A model generated the notes under the pieces. It worked only from the letters and a program-made list of their open reading frames with translations. It did not search any database and was not told the origin of the DNA. Of a stretch of 64,000 nt of DNA, positions 50,302 through 62,300 are shown piece by piece. Source of the DNA: Pomacea canaliculata (Eukaryota > Mollusca > Gastropoda > Architaenioglossa > Ampullariidae); contig NC_037593.1 in assembly GCF_003073045.1 (NCBI RefSeq), forward strand, positions 1,975,525-2,039,524. The letters are read 5' to 3'. The position numbers were made by a program, and so were the translations under genes. Positions within the stretch are counted from its first letter, which is position 1, and the number at the start of each line of letters is the position of its first letter.

Positions 50302-53300
50302 TCAAGCATGAAAAATTCCTTCTGTACTGCGTGACAAGTGGACTGGATGAGAAGGACTGCGAATGAGGCGTGTGCGAGGTACTCTCTCTAGTGCCTTGGT
50401 GATCTGCGTAAAGTCAGGTCGTTCACTTGGGCTGAAAGCCCAGCAAGACATCAGTATGTCCTGGAAAGAAAGCAGAACCGGATTACAATCTCTCACATGT
50501 TAGTCTAGTCTACAGTATCCGACTATTTTATGCTTGGCAGCAAACTAAGTGTTGTACATACTCTCATAGCACATACCAAATGCTGGAAGTCATGTTCACA
50601 TTTTATGACATGTTGCATCTGTTGACAGGCTGGATGCCTTGACATTCTATAGTCTTAGTTACTTGCTCGGTGTAAAACACTAATCTTCCCCCTCACCATT
50701 CGTTCTGTAACTCTCATGGTGGCCAAGTCATAGAATACTTCTTGGGTGATTTTTGGGTCCCAAACAACAAATAGATGATTGGACTTCTGAAAGTTTGAAC
50801 AAAAGCAGAACTGCTACTTACTTTGACTTCTCGGGGAGCATTCACTGTATTCAAAGATTGCTTCAAGCCGCGACCGACTTGCCAGATGACTGTTTCACAT
50901 GGTTGGCTTCTAAAAGGCCACTCACTACACAACAGCTCATACCACACAGTACTGTGGTGAGGAATATGTATACACAGACACACACACAACACACGCATGC
51001 ACACACATACATATATATATTATCAACATACAAGAACTGTTTATTTGTAAACAGACATCCTTTCTTTCTCCCACCAATATCCTTGAATAAAATTAAAAAC
51101 ACTTCCTTGGCCAAAAACTCCTTCACTACAGTTATAAATCATGGATGCTTTACCATATTGTGAACAAATAATCATACGCTGTTAAGATCTTCATTTTGTC
51201 TTTGCTCAGTGAACACCACAGCAAATTTCTGTGTAATCTAACATTCTCCGGATTTGGTCAACCTAAAGTTTTACAGCCATCTTTAAAAACTCTCCTTGAC
51301 CAGTCACTAATCAGCACCTAATTCTGTTTATGGTCAAGAGCCTAATAATAATGTACTGAACCTCCAAGATATAGAAAAAAGAAAGAAAATGTACCCAAAA
51401 GCATATAAATCTGACATCTTGGTGAAAGGTAAATCTTTCTCAGCATGTTGAAGGGCTTTGAGAGCGCGAATAATCTCCGGTGCAAGATAACACAACCAGC
51501 CACGAGGCACACTCAGCCAATCATCTTTCCTGCACAAATGCAAATGATGACAAAGGTTAGATGATAATATCATCACAGTAAAATCATACAATAGGTGTCC
51601 TGACTGGTCTTACCAAACCCTCTTATACATGCTCTTTGTATTTCTTGCACTTCCAACCCACTCTATAGAATTAGCACAATCTATACTGAACATGGAGAAC
51701 TTCAAGGTGTCCTGGCATATAAAACTTAATAATAGCTAAATTGAGCTCAGTGCAAGGTGCTATTCCCACAAATAGGCTTTTTTGCTCTTGATATACATGT
51801 CTACAAATATTACTAAGCACAGAAAGTGGTCAGACTCATAATGTCAAGACTTTACATGGATTTGTCCAATTGTCCCAGCACCTAGCTGGAGCCTTCACAA
51901 TGTAAAATTATCTAGGTACAACCCTGGTGTGTTACTCTCTGTGCATGGTGATGTTTGTAGGCCTGTATCGTCACAGACTTATAGTGTGTCCCCTCCCTTG
52001 TATAGAAGATGAAAAATGAGAATTTGATGTTTTGGAAAACAGGGTCATGAAAGAATATAAGATTGCAAAGACTGTGAAAAAGTTAAGCAAGAAAACATCA
52101 GGGTGAAAGTTTGCCTTTGCCTAACGATGTGCTTAAAGGCCATTTTATTGTTCAGAATATCATAAGAAATATATCATAAGAGATATTAAGCATATCTTGG
52201 CACATTGTTAACACTCACAACTCTGTTGTAGTCAATACTTACTTATTGCCACGGCAGATCTTGGTAACATGAAACAGGCCAAAGTCAGTGATGACAACCT
52301 TGCCACTGTCTATAAAGATATTTTTAGACCGCAGATCCTTGTGGATAATACTGCGTGAATGCAGGTAGCTCATCCCCTGTGAAAGGTCAGAATCCACTAT
52401 GAAAAAACAAACCCAGACTTCCTTTCTTCTCATGGAGAAATCAAACTGAAGCACCATAACCATTTAATTGTGCAATTCATTGATCTTTATGACATATGTC
52501 ACTTAGCATTACAGTGAACTTCATGCTTTTGTCTTAAGCAGTCTCATATCAGACTCATGCAATCTAACCTGAGCCACCTGAGAGGCAATGATTGTGGCTT
52601 TATTGATTTTGAATGTATCCTTCTTCTCATGGATAAGTGTGTAGAGTGTTTCACCCTTACAGAAACTGCAGAAGAAAAACATTTGAACATGAGTATTTAG
52701 GGACATTTCACAAAACAAATACATATGCAAATAAGTACAAAATAAAATTTTGAAACCAATTTTCTTTATTTGAGACTTATCACATGACATGACCATAGGA
52801 GATAAAGGGTTAGTAGCTTTTTGACAGTTAATGAGCTAGTGTAGCTCTTTATCTCCTATGGTCATGTCATCTGGTACAGTCTAAGAAGAAACATAGACAC
52901 ACGCACACACATAGGCCACAATCCTGTTCTTATCTTGGTCTGCTGTGATAATTTTTGTTGGTGATGCAATGCAAACAGCCAACCAGCAATGCCCCCTTCC
53001 ATCTAACACACACACACCTGTACACAATATCCTTGGCAGTTTTCAACAGTGGACAAATGCAAGACTTGTCAACCCACCTCGTGACGATGGCCAAGCGAGG
53101 GGGCTTCATGCATGCCCCCATGAACAGCACTAAGTTTTCATGCCTGGTCTTGCGAAGTAGTGCAAGCTGCAAAACAGAGCATACACTGGTTACCACTGCA
53201 GACATTGTTTTTCACGCACTAACAGTATGCTTCACTCTAAACCAGCAGATTATAGAATGATGATTGAAGAGGCTTGTGGCATGTTGCCAGTCTACACACT

Positions 53301-56300
53301 GAAAGATGTCTACAGACTCTTGTCCACTTTAAAATGTTGGGAAAAAAGCAGTTTCTTAATTCTACTACCATAAAAATATCCCCCCCCCCCCACCACTCAA
53401 AAAAAACAAAACAACAACAACCAACCAACAAACAAACAACCCCAAACACTCTGAAACCCCTAGTTTGGTGTCAGATTATTTTAACTTGTTCAAGACATTT
53501 TCCTTCTCTCTCTAAATATGTGTCTTAAAGGATCACATACAGACTTAGTAAACAGTTTTTATACAGGAGTTTGTGAGAAAAGTTCGCCTCTGGAATACAG
53601 TCGGACTTAAGTCCTCACTTAATGTTGTTTCCTTCAACCTCATTTTGCTAGAATGCTTATTAGGGGGAGGTCAATTCCCCACCAAGACAACTGTCTGTGC
53701 GGAGATTGCACACTCTCATGTCTCTATGTGTTCCCCCCTAGGTAGTCCAGACTCCTCCCACATATTTTGAGTTTTTATTGACAAGTTCTGTGATGTTCTT
53801 GTGACCAGAAATGTATCATAAAAACTCTTGCTTATGATTAACCTATGGCAAAATTGGTTTTGTTACATAACTTTTCACTTCAAGTTGCAGTTTTCAAGAA
53901 CTAATCAACTACATTAAGTAAGGACTTACTGTATACAAAAGTCAATAGTGAAAGAAGCTAAAAATGTCAATAAGAGCACATTAACGCCAGGTAGTGTTAC
54001 TGTACCTCCAGTCTAAAGGCTGCTAACTGCGCCTGGTAGTCAGCATCATTCACCAGATGCAGCACTTTGATGGCAACATCTCCATGCCAGTGGCCCCTGG
54101 CACAAAGTTGATGTCACTTGTCATCAAAACAATGCTAAAGTAAAGCATTAAATTTTGCCATGACTAGATTGAAAACCATTAATGAGTGGATGGTTACGCA
54201 GAACTTCACTGAGAAAAAATTATCACTGATAATGTAACAGCATGAGTACTGCACACAAAGGTTAGTGAAAACATCTCACTTGTGCACAGTTCCAAATCTT
54301 CCGACACCAATTGGGTCTGAAATAATAAGATCTTCATATGGAATGTCCCACTCTCGCATTGTTGCAGCCAGCTGAAACATTGTGAAACACTTCTGTCATC
54401 CAAACATGATTAAAAGTTAACATTATTGCCAGCATGATTACCAAAGCCCAGATAACACAGTCAGAATACCTGGATGACTTGTGATTAAAGAAATAACTAT
54501 CCCTGCAAGCCAGTGCCGATGTTCATGATACAATTTGTCTTTTTCAATGTAAGTAATAAAATGCCATTCCCCGAATGCCCACATGGCTGCAGTTGTATTT
54601 GACATGAAAGACATACATGGTATGGTTGCAAATCTGCCATTTCTATCTCACCATTAACTCTTCACAGATTGGAGTATCTCACTCATCTGTAAAGAAGATA
54701 TCAATAATGATGATAAGTCATTTAACTCACACTGTTCTGGCGGTTCCAACTGTGACCCAAAGGATCATCTTGACTGTCCACCGAATCCACTCTGTCCAGC
54801 AGAATGCGATCCGATGTATTGCTCTGTTCCAACAGATGTATAGTTCAATAATCACAGTAAACATGCTAATTAAAATTATTATTCTATTAAAATTATTATG
54901 GATGTATGACTTGGTAAAAAAACAGAAACACCATAATATACTGTACTGTAAGGACAATTATTTCATCAAAGAAGATTATCCAACAGTATGTTGCTTTTTG
55001 ACAGTGTATACATAACAAACTTCAACAGCTACCTAATATCCTTTCTATACTTACATGTTGAAATCAGATTTGTTATAGACTCTCTATTTCACACACACAC
55101 AGAGAATTGTAACTTACATCAATCAATGTCTTGTCACTGTCATTTGAGGTATTGGTGCTTACGACATCATCTCTGGAGTGAAGGAAAAAATCCCACTATC
55201 AACCATCATTTTATTTCTTTGTCTAAATATAATAATGACGATGTCATAGACGATACTGATCATGCGTTTTAATACTTGAAAGCAAGCTCACTGTCATCTT
55301 AGACATGAACAAAATGTCCACATGAGCATGCCATATACAACAACACTTTCATGGAGATGTGAGTGTGAGCCCTTCCCAACCTCCAATCCTCAAACTGAGC
55401 TGGAAAAAAACTATTGAAAAACTATTCCTGTGCACCTTACTTCACTAAAGTAACTCTAATGATGGACAGGGTTAATTCAGAATCTACATGCAAAATGTTC
55501 AAAATATAAGCTTAAGCATGTTCCTGTAGACATTTTACTTTAACTGAGTGTGTTAACCGTAGAATACTGTAGTGAAATGGGAAAGACTCTTACCCAGGAA
55601 GTTGCTAAAATGCACAGCAACATCAATTAGTTATCTCACCCATGAGTGATGTCCCGATTAAGCACTTCCAACTCAGCTGGTAGGCTTGATGTTCTGCTGT
55701 TTCCTGCCACATCTGTAATGAGAAAATAGATAACAAACTCAGTTTTAAAGCAAGCTGTAAGACAGTTATTAATGTAATCTTATTTTCACATGATACTTAA
55801 CTCAGGAGGAAATCCTGGCAGGCTGGCTGCCTTTTACTGACAGGACACACAAATGACCAATCTGCCACTCTTGGATGGCAAAGTCACCTGACTGTGTGAC
55901 ACTGTCGTCTTTTCTGGGAACTGTCTTCTCTTTCCATAAACTCTCTTAAATTCCTTCTACGAATTGTCTGTCAGTCCTGAGCTTCTCTCCATCCTCCTCT
56001 AAAATGAATTCTAAACTTCAATCACCAGCAGATCTTCCTCCCTATTTTCCTAAAACTATTTTTCCACTAAGCAACCAATTCTACTTATCCACATGTACAT
56101 TGATGACTAGCAAATGAAATGTTTGTGACTGGTTGTACCTAAGCTGGTCTGCTAAGATAAAAGATGTTAAAAATGATCAAACATGCACTGAGCCTCCAAA
56201 TGTGCTGTGCTAATAAATCTATAGTTGCATCAACAGCTCTGCAGCTGATCTCTCTTCCACTAGTTCAACATGCACCAGTCTGCTACAAAAATATAGTCCT

Positions 56301-59300
56301 ACTAATGGTACTAATCTCACCCAATCAATCAATGTAGCCATAAAGTCATTACATCTGATTCGCAGCTCTCTCTTTCTGTATCCTTTTCCATCACTCCTGC
56401 AAAACAGAGCACAGGAATCTGCTCACCTGGAAAGCGGAACTGTGTCAGAGAGATTGTAGGGGAGCCAGGGGCAGGTGAGGGGGAGGTGGTGGTGCCAGAG
56501 GAGATCTGCAGTGCAGGTGAGGAAGGAGTGGACGAGTTGCATGATGATGTATTGGAGCCTGAGTCTGGTATCAGTGAGCCGGCAAAGTTAGGCATGGAAC
56601 TGTTGGGCTTCAGCATCAAATCCTCTCCTGGTAACATGATATTGGGATTGGTTGTACGGCGCATTGAGTGGGGTGAATCTGTAAGAACAGGTAACAGAAA
56701 CCTATTAACACAACATTGGTGCTCTCAAACCCCATTTTTCATAGTGCTGCCTGTTAAAAAAAAAGCATACACCTTATGACTTAAATGCAGAAGTTCATAC
56801 TCATTAAAGGTGGACAACACACTTGAGCATTAAAGATCTCACGCATTTGAGACAATAAACAAATCATTCTAATTCCTAAAACTTACTGACATTATCTGAA
56901 CATACAGTTATGAATATGCTTACTGGAAATATGGTGATTCATTAAATGTGATTGGAGTGGTGTTCCTTTGCCTTAAAGGCCTGAGGGAGGCAGCTCTCAG
57001 CAATTTGTGTATTTTTTATTAATTTGTGATGTCTTTTTATGCCCATTGTATAGGCCAGTGCTTTTTTCTTTACATCGCTGTTGTGCAGGACGGTTTGACT
57101 TTTATTTTTCTCTACAGCTTTCAAAATTTTTCATCAACTTTTGGTCTTTTCTACCTGACGCTAGAACAGTTTCTTCTGTTTTTTTTTTTTTTCAAGTCAT
57201 CGCTATTATGGACCTTACATAACTTAAGTTCACAGTCCTCTGCTTTAAAAATATGCAGTTTTCTCTGCTTTGTGACTGCAGTACTCTTCTGGCAATGTCA
57301 ATTCTGTTGGCCCAATTGATCTATTCTGCCTTCCCACAGACTATTCTATGGCTTTCCAAGCTGTATATCTAAACTGTAACAACTCACAATCTTGGTCTAC
57401 ATAGAGGATGTAATATAGCAGCAAAGATTCCAGCCTTCACTAATGTCGATGACAGCACAAATGGATTTCAGTCTTTCCTTTGTTTTTATTTTTTCAATGT
57501 TTGCTGACATATATTGAACTGCATCCATATGTGTGTTACGCACATTTATTAGCCTTTCTCTTGTAAAGATGGAGAGTGATGTCCCTTTGACTTACGGACT
57601 CGAGGAAACTAGTTCTCTGGCTTTCTTTGGATTTTGTTCTATTTCTTAGTTAATTTTTATTTTGGAGTTCATTATTTGGCCAGTTGTGATCCTAGCAATG
57701 TGCTAGACTGTGTTTCTCGATTGTTTTGTTTCGCTTCTACGGCCTCAGCTGATCTGTTGACTAACAGTCCTTTCTTCCACAATGCCATTTTCATCTGAGT
57801 CCAGTTTCTTGCTTGCACATTTCGACAGTGAGATGAAATTTGCAAACTGGTAAAACTTTGATGACTTGAGGGAGCAAAACTGTCTATAGCTTGTGTGAGT
57901 GGCAGAGGTTTGTCCTCAGCATTATTGATCTGCTCTTTCTAATGACTGAGAAACAATTGCAGATCTAAACTCTATATCATTAATGGTGAAATGTGTTGCC
58001 AGGATGCGCAGACAAATTTTGTCTCCAGGATTTCTTTTTCCATAATTTATGCATTTATTTTACAAGTTTCATAATTTTATAGATTTTATGGATAATGGAG
58101 TACTCTATTCATTCAGTTGTTAATAAGATTGCCCTACCCCTACTCCGTTTCATGCCGTATCCCCTTTTCTTTCGTCGTCTTGGTTGTTGGTTTCTTCAAT
58201 TTCTCATTATCATCATTATTACTGTTTAATGGATGATGAGAAAGACATGTAGACTTAAGTCAACCTACCTGTCCCATCGAACACACCATCTTCCGCAACA
58301 GCACAAGCTGATGGTGTCTTGTTTGAACAGTCTTTATGGAACTTTTTTCTGCAGATACACGATTACATGTTATAGCATTAACAACTTATTACTAATCTAT
58401 AGTGAAGTAATTAATGTAGCTCTAATAAACATCATTAGTTTTAGACAGATGAATATTTCTTTTTTACTTAATTGGTGTCAATAGGATATGGCATAAAAGG
58501 ATTGTTTGTCTCTCTTAAACACACACACACACACATGCAAACATACACACACCCTCTCTCTCTTTCTCTGAAGTTTGACTCACTATGGTCACATGCAAAA
58601 AAAGAAAGTCCAAAGAAGTTTGTTCTAACCATTTGAAGACAAAATAAACACTTACTTGCAGTATTTACACACCTTCCCTCGTATCACAAATGCCAAACAA
58701 AGATCACAGGGAGCAAGCACAAAATTGGAGGTGAATCTGATGAAAAATGAGTTTATTTTAAAAGGGAAAACTGTGAATATATCATTGCATATTAAGAAAC
58801 TTACATTCTTGCTTTTGGGGAACATGGAAAGTGATCAAGAACACTTTTGGATATTAAGGCTACCTATGTGGTACATATTCGCTTCCGATTGCAAAGTTGC
58901 CTTATTTGGTACCCACTGTTACTCCTGAAATATTGTAAGGTGACTTTAATATTGTAAAGTAAAACTAAGGTGTCCAAACAAGGTTCTGTAAATATATTCA
59001 TGTGTTTATATGTAATGATTCACGTTTCAAATCCCTACTTCGTTTTAGTTGTTCAAGCACAGGTAGAATTGTATGCTCATAGCATAAGTAGATCAGATCT
59101 TGGGGAAGCCACGTGACCGTGTGATGCAAACCACGAAATTGCATCATGTCATGATGTAATAGGGGAATTCTAGACTCCTTCAGTAAAAAATTTGTCTGGA
59201 ATTCCACATGGCGGGGAAATCTGTGTATGAGGACAGATCTTTCACCGTATTAGCAAAACATGCATAACGGATGCTAACTCTGCCCCTACCGAAGGATAGT

Positions 59301-62300
59301 ACCAAAATACCATCTTTTCTACCAAAGGCTAGTGAGGGTCTAATGTTTTTTTTCTGGGTAATTATCTTTAACAAAGTTGACCTACAAAGCTGTGAACCAC
59401 AGTTGTGTTGTCTTGGACTTCAAATATTTTAATTTTCAGTGTTAACATTTCACCCATTTGGACATGCTTAGACATAATCTGCTTAAGATTCATTTGGATA
59501 TATATAACCAGCTGAACATCAGCATGGTTGCACCACTGTGTTTATAGCTTGCTTCCTTGGATATAATTCACAGGTCAATAGTCAAAATCAAATCAAATCA
59601 AATCAAAACAGACTTTATTGTCTGCCCAGGAGGACAGAAATTTGTCTTTGCTCACATACCCATACAGACATTTAACAAACAGTTAGGAGTAAAAGTGAGG
59701 AGTAAAATAGTGTTGATTGCACCAGTCCATCAAGGCAGTGTATGTTTATCCTAACAACAAACCTTGGGTGACCAAGGGCCTAAAAGCACTGCTGAACAAA
59801 AAGAAACATTTGCTCATCACGGGCAGAAGCCCACGACAGAAGATTAGTACATAGAGAGGACCATGATGCTATCCGTTGGGTGGGCAGAGGCTCTACGAGC
59901 ATACTAGTTAGTCCGCTTTCAGTAGTTTGCCGGTGGACCAACGAGTGTCGACGAGATTGAAACAGAGGTCGAGTTAGCTCTCGCCATAAACCCGATGTGT
60001 CAGAATGCGGCTCGTGGTTACATCTTGAGCTCGCTGGAGGGACCTGCCAGACGTCGAGTGTTGATGCTTCCGCATGACGCAAGAGATACGCCGAGAAAGA
60101 TCTCTAGTCTGTGGGAACATCCATGTTAATGATTCACCATATTGGATATAACTCTGTGATCATCTGTTTGGGGGACTGTATCATCTGATTGCTCATATCG
60201 GATTACCTGATCAGCAGAGTTTCAAATGCCTCGGGAATTATTAACTTTCTATGGACAGTAGACAGAAATATTGTTTTTTTTTTTTTTTTTTTGCATTTCA
60301 TTGCTTTTTTAAAAAAAAAAAGAATATTAAATGTGTTCAATGTTGGCTGGACTTTTTTGTGCGAAAAAGGGTAGAAGAGTGCCAATACGTAGATGTACAC
60401 TCATGCTCGCAAACATTCATAACTGAACTCTTCTCACAAAACGTTACATCAACATGTAAAGAATTTAAATCCATGACTAACACTTTATATTTGGAAAGAA
60501 ACTTACCTATGTTGTGATGAATGATGAACTTTTTGGTATATCGTCTGGGGAGTTTTGGGGGACTTAGGAACTGTCAAAGAATCTGAAAAGGAGAAACAAA
60601 CAAGTCATACTGTATAAAAAAAAAAATACAGTCATAATTTCAAAGCCAAATATGTGACTATATAACGGATTTTTCGAGTGATTTCATATCTCTCAGTTAG
60701 CAAGAAGTTTCAAACTAGAACACTTGGTTATCAGTTATATATGTGAGATATTGGTGCAAAAGAACTTACGACCATAGCGAACAGTGTCATCACCACCACT
60801 GGAATCATGTTTAAAAGGTGGAGAACGAATGGGGGAGGACGTGACGGGTGAAGCATGGCCAGGCATTCCCCACACACTTATTCCCCCCATCTCGGCCCCT
60901 TCTGCTGACAGACGCCTCATGAACAGTGCTTCATGACTGCTGCTCTGTTTCATAGTTTGTAACTTCTTCTTGCTCCTGAGGAAAAGAAAGTCACTTTCAA
61001 CAAACATCTGAAAAATCTAAAAAGATTTTCAATACAAAGACCACGTTTCAACTGTTTCATGAGGTAATGGCTGTTCATCAAGTGAAAAGTTTGTTTCTTA
61101 CTATTTATGCTTAAGTACTTTCAAAAAAATTGATTTCAAGGTTTATGGATAATTCAATTTCCCAAGTACTCAAGGGAAGGTAACTGGCCAGCTAAGTTAT
61201 ACTTTGCATTTTTTAAAGTTTAATCTTAGTGAGAAAGGTAATGCCGTAGCTGGTGTTTTAATTAGTAGTAAAGTAACTTCTATGGTCATGTCATCAGATT
61301 AAAAAAAGAAGAAATGTTTTCAATTCTAGTAAATGTCAGACAAACTGTTAATGTGCTGCATGCTTGTAAGAATATAAACCTAATTGGTGTAAAAGTAAAG
61401 ATCAAACAAATGTTGACTTAATACTATACACAACATTTAAATACCTCATGCAAATAGTTTCAATTATCTTTTTAATCTTTTAAGCATACTCTAGTTCCTG
61501 TGGTGTCAACTACCCCACCACCCATTTCCCCACACAACCAATCAAATCCACCAATGATGGTGATTAGAAACAATTTTCAAAATTCATAAATGGCAGTTAA
61601 TGAAAAACTAGTTCTGTAAAGTGCTACTGATAAAAATTTGTGGTTCAAAAATGATGCTACAAATGTGTTAAGAGAAAGAAACAGTTTTAGTCTTACTTCA
61701 CAGGGTCAATGTCCACCACTCGGTTGGCAAGCTGTGACTCATGAGATTTGCTTTTAGTGATGGGCTGGGCATCTGGAAACAACAGCATTTTCTTCTTTGG
61801 GGGAGGGGTACTGGGATACTTTGTGACACTTACAGTCTTGACACGACTTGCATTAGGGGTTGAGGGTGGGGTGCTGCGCTGATTGTTGGACAGCAGGTGA
61901 GGGGAAAGCACTGGTGATGAAGGGGTGCTGTGAGGGGCTGATTGCAGCTCACGGTGTTTGCTGTGCAAGTCCACACTGCTGTTTGCATGGTCAAAAGAAT
62001 TACTGGACCCCGAAATGGAGAATGTGGCAACAGAGTTTGATGACACAGTATCCTCTGCTGCAGTGAAATTGGATGGAAGGGAGGACACTGAGTAATGCTG
62101 CTGGTACTTAGGGGAGGCATGTCCATCAGTTGATGCTGATGCTGCAGCAGACCCACCACCACTAGGACTGCTAGACGTTGACCTGGATGCTCCAGCTAGA
62201 TCTGTAAAGTGCCAGTCACACTGAGTGACATTTTCTCCTAAAAGCTGTTTTTCTGCAGAACAGATGAAAAAAAAAAAAATCATGTAATGTGCCAACCTTG

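Noticed and set aside
54617-55272. Plus-strand ORFs antisense to KSR exons
   Set aside because: Shadows of KSR exons and introns with no homology.
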